Positions 8,661-17,300 of a DNA stretch of 22,074 nt are shown piece by piece. The position numbers and the translations under genes are program-made. Under the pieces are notes generated by a model, which saw nothing but the letters and a program-made list of their open reading frames with translations, made no database searches and was not told where the DNA came from. Position 1 is the stretch's first letter; the number at the start of each line of letters is the position of its first letter. Source of the DNA: Paulinella micropora (lineage: Eukaryota > Cercozoa > Imbricatea > Euglyphida); assembly GCA_009731375.1 (NCBI GenBank), contig BJOX01000353.1:284065-306138 (forward strand), in the 5' to 3' direction.

Positions 8661-11600
8661 CTGGAGGGGGAAGAAGAGAGGAAGGAGAAGACTGTGAAGT
8701 TTAACCCTAAAGTCACAGTGCTTTCTAATGCTGTTGTGCAGACTGGGCCAACGCTTCCTCTATGTGAAAACAAAGATGTGGGTACACAGAGACTGCAGCC
8801 CCAAGGTAGTCTCATACCCGTTCATACAGCACGGTTACCAATGATAACTGATGCAAATAGGAAGGCGAGACTTGCGATGGAGGCGAGGAGGCCAATGGCA
8901 GACGTATCGCCTCGGCCAAGCAAACAACCACGAACAGACTCAATGTCTACGGTCGCGGCGGGTGGCGAGCAAAAAGACAATGTGTGTACTCAAGTACCAC
9001 AAGACAATGTCGCTCAAATAGTAAACGCACCAGTACCGCAGAATAATAAAAATGTTAATGAGGTGAAGCAGGAGGAGAAGAAGGAGGAGTTGAAAAACTT
9101 AGAGACAAGACTCCAAAATTTGGAACGTAAAGTTCTTGTTCTCGCAGCCAATATACACAGGCCCGATGCTCTGTGTTATACGGAACTTTATTGTGAAACA
9201 TTGAAGACAATATTAAAAGTTGGTAATGATACGATGGCGAATATTAATATTGTCGGCAGGAAGTTTTTTAATCGATACCGGGACTGGGTGGACGGAAATA
9301 TGAAAAAGTCAACGGGCACTCTCAAAGGAGTGAGCAGCCGGACGGATATCACGGGAATCATCACACTGACCTTTAAATTGAAATCCGCACGAGTATACCG
9401 TATGGACCTCTATGTCGTCCCCGGTTACCACGGGTCAATATTACTATCGTATGACCAATTGGCTACGATGGGGGCTGTGATTGATTGCGCCGCACGGCGA
9501 GTGATATATGGAGTAAAAAGAGGAGAAGAGAACGATATTGATCCCTTCAACGCTACTGACTCTTATGAGGCTTATGAGCTGAGTCTAGCGACGGATCACA
9601 AAAAGATGGCCATCGCACATGAGGCACTTGAGGTGTACGTTCACCCCCATGTCGTAAGACCGGATGAACTGTCCTGGACCGACAATTGGGAATCCCAAGT
9701 GTGCACTGTCACAGTTCCGACATGCCATTGGGACAAAAAGTCTATTGATGACTTAATCGAGAAGCGAAAGGAGGAGATTATATGTGTCGCACAAAGAAGC
9801 CCGTCGTTGGCGAGATTCGCGGAAGGAGTAGGAACAGATGTCCATATTACTAACGGATACTGTTTCCATGCGAAAGTAGGAGAAGAAAAAAGGGAGGCGT
9901 TTGTACCAAGGAGAACGGGGCGAATCCCGGATACTCCACCAGAAACTATTAAAAGTTTTATTACTGATTTCTGGGGTGACGAGCCCACGTGGCCGCGTTC
10001 ACTGTCTGAAGTGAAGAAATGCTTACGGACTTTATTCGAAAATAATAAGCCGTATACTATTATCCTGCCATATAATGAGAAGGCGATATGGGCGCAGGAA
10101 ATAAGGGACCGGCTTATTGATCATCCTATACCGGTACCCTCTCGCAAGCAACAGCTAGTGGTGGCTTGTCGTATGGGAACTCGTGAGCAGAGCAGTGCAT
10201 ACAAGCGGAAGCTCAGAGACCTCGACAAGTTGAAATTGATACCGCAAGCATTCACATGCTTTGATGGTTTTTACACCCGTAAAGCTCCTTTGCAATACGC
10301 GAGACTCATTGACATGCTGGTGGAGCTCGGTAAAGATGATGAGCCGGACACGGTCACGTATGAAAAGACGGGCCTAGATGATGTCTCGGAAGAGGACTTA
10401 GGCTTGGAGGAGGACAGAGAACCCCTCAAGCAGCATAAGCAGATGTCTGATGAAGATTTTCAAGAGGCGGTGCGGAACATATTGGAAGAAGGAGTAGGCA
10501 CGGAGAAGGAGAAGGAGCTTTTAAAAGCCAAATTAGAGGCGAACAAGGAAATTTTTGACCCTCCACATGCAGGTGGTGTCAAGCCTGAAGATTTCACTGC
10601 GGTTATTTACAAAATACCGGGTGCGGAGCCGTCACCGGCACCACGAAGGGCGAATTTGAGTATACATGAGGCGAAGATAGCGGAGGAGCTAGCAAGACAG
10701 CTGCTCAATGAGGACTTTATTGAGAGATCAACATCCTCAATAGTCTCACAACCGAGAATAGTGCCGAAGCCAGGAGGAGAATGGCGCCTGACAGTTAACT
10801 ATGCTCGTGTTAACAAGGTGCTGGAGGAAGAGAGAAATCCTCTCCCGACATTAGAAGAAGGAAGGAGAGTACTGCGGAATGCAAAATTCTATTCGGTCAT
10901 TGACCTTAAGAATGGCTTCTGGCAGATACCACTGGAGGAAAAGTCCAGATGGCTGACGGCGTTTGTGGTGGGTATGGAAATATACCAATGGAAAGTGCTT
11001 CCGATGGGCCTCAAGCAAGCCCCAGGACTTTTCCAGAAGGCGATGCAGAAGATGTTGAGCAGTCAGTACGATGATTTGTCTGACGGTGGCTTTATGAGAA
11101 GGCGGGGACAGAAGGCGGGAGAATATGCATTTTGCTATATCGATGACATTATCGTATACTCTAACACAATGGAGGAGCATATCGATCATTTGTCCGATAT
11201 ATTCAGGCGCATCGGAGCTTTTGGCCTGAAGTGCAATCTAAAGAAGTGTCAACTTGCCAAGACGAGTGTGACATACTTAGGGTACGAGATCTCCCATAAT
11301 CGAGTCTCGATATCCAAAGAGAAGAGGGAGGAGATTATGAATCGACCGATACCGAAGAACCGCACTGAATTGCACTCATTCCTTGCGATGGCGCAATACT
11401 ATAGCCAGTTTATACCCGATTGGGGTGCAACACGGGCTAAAGTGGAGAAAATGATAGATTTTGGAGACTTTGAGAAGTGGGACGAAGAGGCTTTGCAAGC
11501 GTTTCATGCGCTCAAAGATCTCATTTACAAAGACCCGAAAGACGGAGGACTGGTGTTAACGATGCCCGACTTTACGAAACAATTCGTAGTCGATACAGAC

Positions 11601-14474
11601 GCATCTAAGTTTGCGATTGGGGCTGTATTACAACAAGAGGATGAGGAGAAGAAATTACGCCCAATCATGTTTATTAGTAGGAAGTTGTGTGCGGCGGAGA
11701 GAAACTATTGCACAAGGCAAAGAGAGGCGTTGGCGGTAGTATGGGCCCTCAAGAGGCTCAGAGAGTATTTGTGGGGAGGACCTCAATTTACTGTCAGAAC
11801 TGATCATCATAACCTGTTATGGTTGATGAATCATGAACAGACGGGACGGCTGGCGCGGTGGCAAGCGTTCTTGTCTTGTTTCGATTTTACAATGGTCCAT
11901 CTACCGGGAAAGCGAAATGTGGTCGCTGATAGCCTCTCTAGGCTAGAGTTTAACTCAGAAGTATCGGCGTTGGTGTCCACGGTGGAGATGGAAGACTTGT
12001 CCACTGACAAGGTGTATGAGGTCAGCCACATTGAGGCGATGGAGATGGCGAGTGGAGTCCGATATGACCGCACAGGTCTACGGTACAGTCCACAAGGCCC
12101 GGATCACGGGATATGTTGTGAGCTACATACCCAGGAGGACGCTGAGTGGTCCTATGAGGTATATGAGAATGCGAAGGCGAACATAAGAGAGGAAGAGGAG
12201 ACGCAGGAAGTTTATGCGGAGCCTCCTCAAGAGCGGAGAAGTGACCTAGACGATGACCCGGAAAGAATCGGGGTACGGCTAGAAGATGGTACTATCCATA
12301 TAGCCTCGCCTACCGCATGGAGGCAACAACAGGCTCAAGATCCGGAGTTTAAAGAACTGATACAGTTATATCAGAACCCGGATGAGCTACGGATGACGAA
12401 AGCGATCAAAGATCAGATGAAGGAGATGGGATGGAGAGATGGTCTACTGTGGTACAAGGGCCTTCACGGTCGCTATGCGTCACAGCCGGACAAATGGACC
12501 CTTTGGGTACCGGAGAGTCTGAGACGATTTATATTTGTCGCAGCCCACAATTGCCCACTTTTGGCGCATCCGGGTCGACAACGAACTCATATGTTCGTAG
12601 CGAGGCGATTCTGGTGGAAGAAGATGAAGGAGGAGATAGATCAGGCGGTGGATGCATGCATCCCGTGCAAGATAAACAAAACACCACTGAAGGCAAATTT
12701 CGGCCTGATTGGCGAATTTCCTCTTCATGCGGGGATGTTTGAGTTTATACACATTGATCATGTGGGACCTTTCCCAGAATCGAAGGATGGTTACAAATAC
12801 CTCCTTACGGCTATTGACAGAGCCACCAACTATGTGTGGATCATCCCTGTCAAAGACGTTACCGGCAAGACGACGGCCGAGGCGCTGATCGATAGGATCA
12901 TCTCACAGATCGGAGTACCAAGAAAGATATGTTCTGATCGAGGCTCGGACTTTAATAACGAGGTCATCGACAAACTATCTAAGTATTACGGGATGAAATG
13001 GCAATATGTTACTGCCTATAACCCGCGAGCAAATGGGAAAATCGAGCGGGTACACAGACCCCTCAAAGCCTCGCTAAAGATGTATTGCACGAAGAAGGAG
13101 AATCAAAGAGCATGGGTCGAGGCAGCACCATCATTTGCGTTTGCAATGAACTGTCTACCCTCTACGGCGTTAGGAGGCTCGAAGAGCTCAATCTCGCCAT
13201 ATCAGTTAGTATATGGGCGTGAGCCTGATATCCCGACTTCGCTCCTTCACCCAAAAGACACTTGGGCGGATGCGGATGAGTTGTTTGGGATGAGACTTAG
13301 AGTGAAGATGGAGGCGGAACAAATAGTCAGGGCGCATAGAGAGGCGGAGCGCCGAAAGACTGATGCTGAAGGGGTGCGACAAGCGCACTTGGATCAGATC
13401 AAGTTCCAGGTCGGGGATATTGTACTATTGTACCATCCTCAAGTCCCGAAGGGAGTCAGCTCTAAGCTGTTCACTCACTGGAAAGGACCTTATCAGATTA
13501 TGGAACAGACGGGACCTCTGAATTACAAGATCAGGGGTAGAGGGAAGGTGCAAATTGTGAATGTAAGAAGGCTGATTAAGTATGATCCCTTCTTACTGGA
13601 AGATGAATCCGTTGAGGAGGCGTTAAAACGGATGAAGGATGATTTCAAAGAGGTGCCGCCCATCCACAAGGAGGCTGGCATAGACCAAGACGATGCTTAT
13701 CGGGCACCGATAGCTGAGAAGGAGGAGAGTGAGGTGGACAGCAAGGAGAAGACTGACCGCATAAGCGCGGTGGGGACTCAGTCCAAGTCTCCGCGAGAGC
13801 ATAGCGGAAAGAAGGAGAAGATCACAGAGGCGCAGCTAAGGAGAGCGCGGAATGATCTTATCAACGACCAACCGAGGAAGGCGATGAGGTCGATGAGATC
13901 AAAGGACGTCCACCAGGAGGAGGAGGGGACGGACACTGACCCAAACGCGGGCAACGTTGAGATTGTCCATGAGCGATGGAAGGAAGGCGATGCGATAGCA
14001 ACCATCGCATGGGTGAAAAATGTTTTCTATCTGATGAGACCAGCGGAACAACATGTCGCTGATGACACTCTCTCAGACTTATACTTGATGCGGGTCGTGG
14101 CGGTCCCACGACAGATGCGTGTCACACGGACACTCAAAATATCATCAGCCGCAAAGATAGTACAACCGATACTCCAGTTCTGGAGAAGTATGGACCCGGT
14201 TGAGGTTCCAAAGGCAAGACATTATCTGCCAGTATATAAAGACGCAAAAAGTCTCGAGACATGGGATGATACAATTACTCCCAGAGACAAGGATTACACT
14301 GCGTGGACCATTCAGACACTGCCAAGAGGAGTGCTTGATGTCCCTTTTGAATTATCGTTGGGCGGAATCCCTAATAAGATCTGGGACATTCTCGAACAGT
14401 CAAAGTTCGATCTGACTTTTGTTGGTGGTCCTCCACCAGGCAAAGAAATCCGCGCCAGACGACGAAGGCAGTGA
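8661..14474 (+). CDS. pol: Pol polyprotein: protease, reverse transcriptase, RNase H, integrase
   Basis: This frame is open for 1,937 codons after the gag UGA, in the gag frame. The first in-frame ATG is only at 8841, so it is probably made as Gag-Pol by readthrough. Counting from the codon after UGA: retropepsin-like domain near 175-285 with the triplet D190-T191-M192 in place of DTG; reverse transcriptase about 640-950 with YIDD at 826-829; RNase H with DTDAS at 978-982 and the later RTDHHN; integrase zinc domain H1296-x6-H1303-x29-C1333-x2-C1336; catalytic D1366, D1426 and E1462 (D-35-E); GPY module near 1609. About 300 residues of unknown function follow, ending ARRRRQ. RT, RNase H and integrase catalytic motifs look intact. 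It copies and integrates the element's RNA. Confidence 0.93.
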   Translation: MEGEEERKEKTVKFNPKVTVLSNAVVQTGPTLPLCENKDVGTQRLQPQGSLIPVHTARLPMITDANRKARLAMEARRPMADVSPRPSKQPRTDSMSTVAAGGEQKDNVCTQVPQDNVAQIVNAPVPQNNKNVNEVKQEEKKEELKNLETRLQNLERKVLVLAANIHRPDALCYTELYCETLKTILKVGNDTMANINIVGRKFFNRYRDWVDGNMKKSTGTLKGVSSRTDITGIITLTFKLKSARVYRMDLYVVPGYHGSILLSYDQLATMGAVIDCAARRVIYGVKRGEENDIDPFNATDSYEAYELSLATDHKKMAIAHEALEVYVHPHVVRPDELSWTDNWESQVCTVTVPTCHWDKKSIDDLIEKRKEEIICVAQRSPSLARFAEGVGTDVHITNGYCFHAKVGEEKREAFVPRRTGRIPDTPPETIKSFITDFWGDEPTWPRSLSEVKKCLRTLFENNKPYTIILPYNEKAIWAQEIRDRLIDHPIPVPSRKQQLVVACRMGTREQSSAYKRKLRDLDKLKLIPQAFTCFDGFYTRKAPLQYARLIDMLVELGKDDEPDTVTYEKTGLDDVSEEDLGLEEDREPLKQHKQMSDEDFQEAVRNILEEGVGTEKEKELLKAKLEANKEIFDPPHAGGVKPEDFTAVIYKIPGAEPSPAPRRANLSIHEAKIAEELARQLLNEDFIERSTSSIVSQPRIVPKPGGEWRLTVNYARVNKVLEEERNPLPTLEEGRRVLRNAKFYSVIDLKNGFWQIPLEEKSRWLTAFVVGMEIYQWKVLPMGLKQAPGLFQKAMQKMLSSQYDDLSDGGFMRRRGQKAGEYAFCYIDDIIVYSNTMEEHIDHLSDIFRRIGAFGLKCNLKKCQLAKTSVTYLGYEISHNRVSISKEKREEIMNRPIPKNRTELHSFLAMAQYYSQFIPDWGATRAKVEKMIDFGDFEKWDEEALQAFHALKDLIYKDPKDGGLVLTMPDFTKQFVVDTDASKFAIGAVLQQEDEEKKLRPIMFISRKLCAAERNYCTRQREALAVVWALKRLREYLWGGPQFTVRTDHHNLLWLMNHEQTGRLARWQAFLSCFDFTMVHLPGKRNVVADSLSRLEFNSEVSALVSTVEMEDLSTDKVYEVSHIEAMEMASGVRYDRTGLRYSPQGPDHGICCELHTQEDAEWSYEVYENAKANIREEEETQEVYAEPPQERRSDLDDDPERIGVRLEDGTIHIASPTAWRQQQAQDPEFKELIQLYQNPDELRMTKAIKDQMKEMGWRDGLLWYKGLHGRYASQPDKWTLWVPESLRRFIFVAAHNCPLLAHPGRQRTHMFVARRFWWKKMKEEIDQAVDACIPCKINKTPLKANFGLIGEFPLHAGMFEFIHIDHVGPFPESKDGYKYLLTAIDRATNYVWIIPVKDVTGKTTAEALIDRIISQIGVPRKICSDRGSDFNNEVIDKLSKYYGMKWQYVTAYNPRANGKIERVHRPLKASLKMYCTKKENQRAWVEAAPSFAFAMNCLPSTALGGSKSSISPYQLVYGREPDIPTSLLHPKDTWADADELFGMRLRVKMEAEQIVRAHREAERRKTDAEGVRQAHLDQIKFQVGDIVLLYHPQVPKGVSSKLFTHWKGPYQIMEQTGPLNYKIRGRGKVQIVNVRRLIKYDPFLLEDESVEEALKRMKDDFKEVPPIHKEAGIDQDDAYRAPIAEKEESEVDSKEKTDRISAVGTQSKSPREHSGKKEKITEAQLRRARNDLINDQPRKAMRSMRSKDVHQEEEGTDTDPNAGNVEIVHERWKEGDAIATIAWVKNVFYLMRPAEQHVADDTLSDLYLMRVVAVPRQMRVTRTLKISSAAKIVQPILQFWRSMDPVEVPKARHYLPVYKDAKSLETWDDTITPRDKDYTAWTIQTLPRGVLDVPFELSLGGIPNKIWDILEQSKFDLTFVGGPPPGKEIRARRRRQ
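9180..9520 (+). other. Retropepsin-like protease domain with DTM active-site triplet
   Basis: The segment reads VGNDTMANINIV, aligning with the usual hydrophobic-D-T-G-A-x-x-x-h-I pattern, then a flap-like region, then ILLSYDQL and GAVIDC, matching the conserved ILG-x-D-x-L and VID parts of retropepsins. The catalytic Asp is present at 9228-9230. The invariant Gly is Met. Either the enzyme tolerates this, or it is impaired in this copy. Confidence 0.6.
10580..11530 (+). other. Reverse transcriptase domain
   Basis: The core motifs are in order: FIERSTSSIVSQPRIVPKPG at the N-terminal part, LRNAKFYSVIDLKNGFWQIP with the first catalytic Asp, LPMGLKQAPGLFQKAM, then YIDDIIVYS with the two catalytic Asp at 11142-11147, and YLGYEIS at the thumb side. 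This is a standard Ty3/gypsy RT with no visible break. About 20 residues (SDGGFMRRRGQKAGEYA) sit between the M-x-K-M segment and YIDD, where many relatives have fewer. Confidence 0.93.
11570..11960 (+). other. RNase H domain
   Basis: It opens with QFVVDTDASKFAIGAVLQQ, the Ty3/gypsy RNase H signature with a catalytic Asp at 11598. REALAVVWALKRLREYL supplies the Glu, and VRTDHHNLLWL supplies the next Asp. It directly follows the RT thumb/connection region and would degrade the RNA strand during cDNA synthesis. Confidence 0.9.
12520..13570 (+). other. Integrase: HHCC, DDE core and GPY module
   Basis: The zinc-binding histidines are at 12546 and 12567 and the cysteines at 12657 and 12666. The DDE residues are at 12756 (in HIDHVG), 12936 (in SDRGSDF) and 13044 (in NGKIERVH), the last two separated by 35 residues. 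WKGPYQIM at about 13479-13502 is the GPY/F module characteristic of many Ty3/gypsy integrases. I see no chromodomain after it. Confidence 0.93.
13571..14471 (+). other. Pol C-terminal extension of unknown function
   Basis: About 300 residues follow the GPY module. The first half is highly charged and probably disordered (repeated KEE, EEE and DSKEK patterns). The second half, from about 13950, looks folded, with mixed hydrophobic segments such as AIATIAWVKNVFYLM and LSDLYLMRVVAVPRQM. The end is basic (IRARRRRQ). I do not recognise it. A chromodomain is not apparent. Tethering, targeting or RNA/DNA binding are only guesses. Confidence 0.6.
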
Positions 14475-14681
14475 CAAAGAAACTATTTTTCTTTATGCGT
14501 CTCAAATAAACTGATTGATTGCCCACGGCGTATCATGATTTGATCATGCATCATCAGTTATCAATATGAATATTAAAAAGACTCAGTGATATAACTTGGC
14601 ATTCGATCGCAACATACGAGTGCGAAAGGTCGATCGACGATGATACTACACCGTATACGGGGATCGCTAGTGTATTGAGCG

Positions 14682-14969
14682 ATGGTGTTCCCGGGTATGA
14701 CCCTTTCCAAGTCCTGGGATGATGTTCTCGAAAATGAAATGTTCTCTGAAACTTTCATTAAATTATTTTTTACGATAGATTATATACTGTCGTACCTGAG
14801 CACGGTCAATCTCTACTTGTGTCGGTATATCGCAGGGTCGGGTACATACACCTCGACTTCGGATATAGCTATTAGGACTGGCCCCCTAATACTATATCAT
14901 AGGATATCCGCCTTATACAAGGGTATGTCATTAAAAAAGACAATGTACTTACGATCTCCCTGTGAATAA
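14682..14969 (+). CDS. Small open frame downstream of pol, hypothetical
   Basis: An ATG-initiated frame of 95 residues lies between pol and the 3' LTR. It contains a moderately hydrophobic stretch (FTIDYILSYLSTVNLYL) that could be one membrane segment, but has no signal peptide, no cysteine pattern and no recognised domain. It would need its own spliced RNA or an internal start. It ends inside the AAT tract. It may be chance or a worn remnant of a third gene. Confidence 0.15.
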   Translation: MVFPGMTLSKSWDDVLENEMFSETFIKLFFTIDYILSYLSTVNLYLCRYIAGSGTYTSTSDIAIRTGPLILYHRISALYKGMSLKKTMYLRSPCE

Positions 14970-15305
14970 TAATAATAATAATGATAATGATAAGAAGAAG
15001 AAGGAGATCAAAGGGGGAATCGTACTACAGCACCACGTTGCTTGTATTTTTTTTTTAATTGTACGTTTGTTCTTGACATACTGCCGAAAAAAAAAAAAAA
15101 AAAAAAAGAAATTGAGGGGAAGGAGTTCAAAATTTACAAGAAAGGCTAGAGAATCCGCTTTGACGTGCCGTATGAGGATATATTTATCGTCTTTTAGCGT
15201 CTATCCGTGGGTCGATGCGCTGTGTGGCATGACTCCATAGCGCATACTATTTGCAGAAAGAAATCAGAAGGTGTATGACGAAAATGCTATTTCCGTCATA
15301 AAATC

Positions 15306-15314
15306 GGGAGGGGG
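15306..15314 (+). promoter_or_regulatory. Polypurine tract
   Basis: GGGAGGGGG lies three bases (TAC) before the 3' LTR. It is in the right place to resist RNase H and prime plus-strand DNA. The extra bases before TG would be trimmed by integrase, as in other LTR elements. Confidence 0.75.
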
Positions 15315-15317
15315 TAC

Positions 15318-15561
15318 TGTAGGCATCACCCCCCGGATAGCCGGTAAAAAATACCTTTTCCTGGTGACAGGTGCACCAGCTTGTTTTTCAGTATTATTTG
15401 TCCGGATTTGGACCTGATGCAATTTTATTCCTGGTCTGTTGCAGTTTTCCTTTTTGGCTTCACTGAGCTAATACAACGAGACATCATTCTCATTCTTGAG
15501 GACTGTGTTTGGTTGTATTACCGACTTTTTACGAGCTATTAATATCGTTGGGGGCAGTACA
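15318..15561 (+). repeat. 3' LTR (244 bp)
   Basis: This repeats the 5' LTR from TGTAGGCATC to GCAGTACA with four substitutions (15351, 15421, 15443, 15447) and a 6-bp TAATAT insertion at about 15540-15545, next to the shared word GAGCTAT. Both LTR copies are identical at insertion in this element class, so these differences arose afterwards. Confidence 0.95.
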
Positions 15562-15565
15562 ATTG
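15562..15565. repeat. Target-site duplication ATTG, right copy
   Basis: ATTG directly follows the 3' LTR and matches 4934-4937. The inferred empty site is ...TTAGCT-ATTG-CCATTTTC... Confidence 0.7.
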
Positions 15566-16251
15566 CCATTTTCCCCATCCGTATGTATTACCTTTTCCCC
15601 CGATTTCCCGTGAAACACGTTTTACGGTCAATTTTAGGACAAGGAAATACACAGAAGAACGCAATGCTTTTCCGTTCCCAGTCATTTTCGCCTTGAGGCT
15701 TCCCAAATTATTGACAATTTGGAGCCGAATTTTCAAGTCCAGCAACCCGACAACTATCCGTTTACTGTTTACTTGAAGACTCGCGACACTATCCGTTTGA
15801 GAACGGGAGACCTCACAATCTACGTTCGACACTTGATCGTAAGTTGCATCCAAGCCTGCCAAGAGTTCGAAATTACGTAAATAAACGAAGTGACCTCTCT
15901 ACTATTTACTGATATTTCACCTGCTCACATTGAGTCAGGACTCAAAGCAGCCATAGTGTTCTATTAAGAGTTCGTTGTATCTGCCTACTTGAAGAGTTGT
16001 ATACAGACTCACAATAATAACATCATGACTTCAAAATGGCCCGGCCACCGCCGCCGCGCCCCAGTGGCATCATTACTACGTACCGTCCCCAGTGGCTGAG
16101 TCACAGTCAGTGACGCCGCTGTCCCTTCACTAAGTAGAGGGATTTTTTCACAAATCAGTCATGAGTCACTGTCAACTGAAAGTTTTAACAATATATAGAA
16201 TACTTCAACTACCACTAGCCTAGTACTACAGATTACTCTGGCTGATGATGT
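15566..16251. other. Unique flank right of the retrotransposon, no gene seen
   Basis: Open frames are short, and a minus-strand frame at 15539-15862 runs into the LTR and starts at TTG. A GC-rich patch (CCGCCGCCGCGCCCC) lies near 16046. Nothing else is recognised. Confidence 0.6.
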
Positions 16252-16253
16252 GG

Positions 16254-16310
<57 letters not shown>
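16252..16310. repeat. (CTAT)n microsatellite
   Basis: About 14 tandem CTAT units, essentially uninterrupted. Confidence 0.95.
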
Positions 16311-16738
16311 GGAGACGGTCTCTGCCACTGGCAACTCAGCCTAGGGTTCAGATCTAACTATCTCCTACAATGACGATTTTGTGTCCGCCGTTAATCGCGC
16401 GCAGCGCAAGGGCTAAACAGGCAACCAACTCCTGACCATGGCTGATGAAGTCGGGGCGTGATGCAAAGGGTTGATGAAGTCGGGGTTGTAGAAAGGTAAC
16501 TCACAACGAGCGTGAACTCCTGAAACCTCGACTTGCTCATGGCATCATCTCCTTAGGGCACGCGCTCCTGGGGAGTGTTCTAGTGTTGTCCCGTATAGTT
16601 CAAAAGGGCTCGGCTACCTTTCGGCTTGAACTGGGCACAGACACCAGCCACAGCGAGACAGTGGTTGGTGTGCAGCTTGGCCGGTGCTGAAAGTTCTTGT
16701 CCGGGGGTAGTATAGGAGGCCATGCCCATAGATTAGAC
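16311..16738. other. Unique island between two (CTAT)n arrays
   Basis: These 428 bp have the same tetranucleotide on both sides, as if inserted into one array. The word TGATGAAGTCGGGG occurs twice (about 16443 and 16472). There is no coding frame of note. It may be the body of an unrecognised repeat. Confidence 0.4.
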
Positions 16739-16739
16739 A

Positions 16740-16802
<63 letters not shown>

Positions 16803-16946
16803 TTATCTATCTATCTATCTACCTACCTACCTTCCTACCTTCTTACTTACCTACCTACCTACCTACCTAACCTACCTACCTACCTACCTAACCTACCTAC
16901 CTACCTACCTAACCTACCTACCTACCTACCTACCTACCTACCTATC
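16739..16946. repeat. (CTAT)n passing into (ACCT)n with AACCTACC higher-order pattern
   Basis: About 20 CTAT units to 16820 give way to ACCT units with TTCC variants, then to a longer rhythm in which an extra A recurs every four ACCT units (AACCTACCTACCTACCT). Confidence 0.95.
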
Positions 16947-17300
16947 TACTCGGGCTGATGTTGTGGTGTTGCTTGCCTTCGCAGTGTCTGCAACAGTCGT
17001 CTAGCTTGCGGCGCTGTGGCGAACAATGCAATCCTTTCGGCCAACCGTAAATACGGAGAATTTTGGGCTAAATTTTTATTTGTGGACAACAAATGTACCG
17101 TAATTACCGGCTGGCCGAAATTCTTCACAACTTTTGAATAACAAATGTACCGTTATTGCGGCATAATTTGTTCTGGCCGAAAATTTTGCAATATGCCTTA
17201 CTCGGGCTGATGTTGCGGTCTTGCTTGCCTTCGCAGTGCCTGCATGAGTCGTCTAGCTTGCGGCGCTGTGGCGAACAATGCAATCCAATGTCCGCAAAGC

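Larger units (their letters stand above)
14475..15317 (+). other. Long 3' non-coding segment of the retrotransposon
   Basis: This 843-nt stretch separates pol from the 3' LTR. It contains AATAAA at 14505-14510, a short (AAT)n/GAT/AAG tract at 14966-15003 and a run of 21 A at 15087-15107. One ATG-initiated frame of 95 codons lies at 14682-14969. Envelope genes usually sit here, but nothing recognisable is present. Confidence 0.7.
4938..15561 (+). mobile_element. Complete Ty3/gypsy-type LTR retrotransposon (10.6 kb)
   Basis: The element has two near-identical LTRs in direct orientation, a 4-bp ATTG duplication, a PBS candidate, a PPT and two long open frames. In pol the order is protease, RT, RNase H, integrase; integrase downstream of RNase H is the Ty3/gypsy (Metaviridae) arrangement, not Ty1/copia. 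Gag and pol share one frame and are separated by a UGA. No envelope gene is recognised. Low LTR divergence and intact frames indicate a recent insertion. Unusual traits are a CCCH finger in Gag, PPxY motifs, a DTM protease triplet, a long ATG-free leader, an 843-bp 3' non-coding segment and a Pol C-terminal extension. Confidence 0.95.

Noticed and set aside
8600-8700. Gag-Pol by programmed frameshift
   Set aside because: Gag and pol are in the same frame, so no shift is needed; a single UGA separates them.
13571-14474. A chromodomain at the integrase C-terminus
   Set aside because: The aromatic pattern and the short conserved W-E-P type segment expected after GPY are not visible.
14475-15317. 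An envelope gene
   Set aside because: No signal peptide, fusion region, cysteine pattern or long frame is present; the largest frame has 95 codons.
15539-15862. A 107-codon minus-strand frame next to the 3' LTR
   Set aside because: It starts at TTG and runs from unique flank into the LTR end, so it spans an insertion junction by chance.
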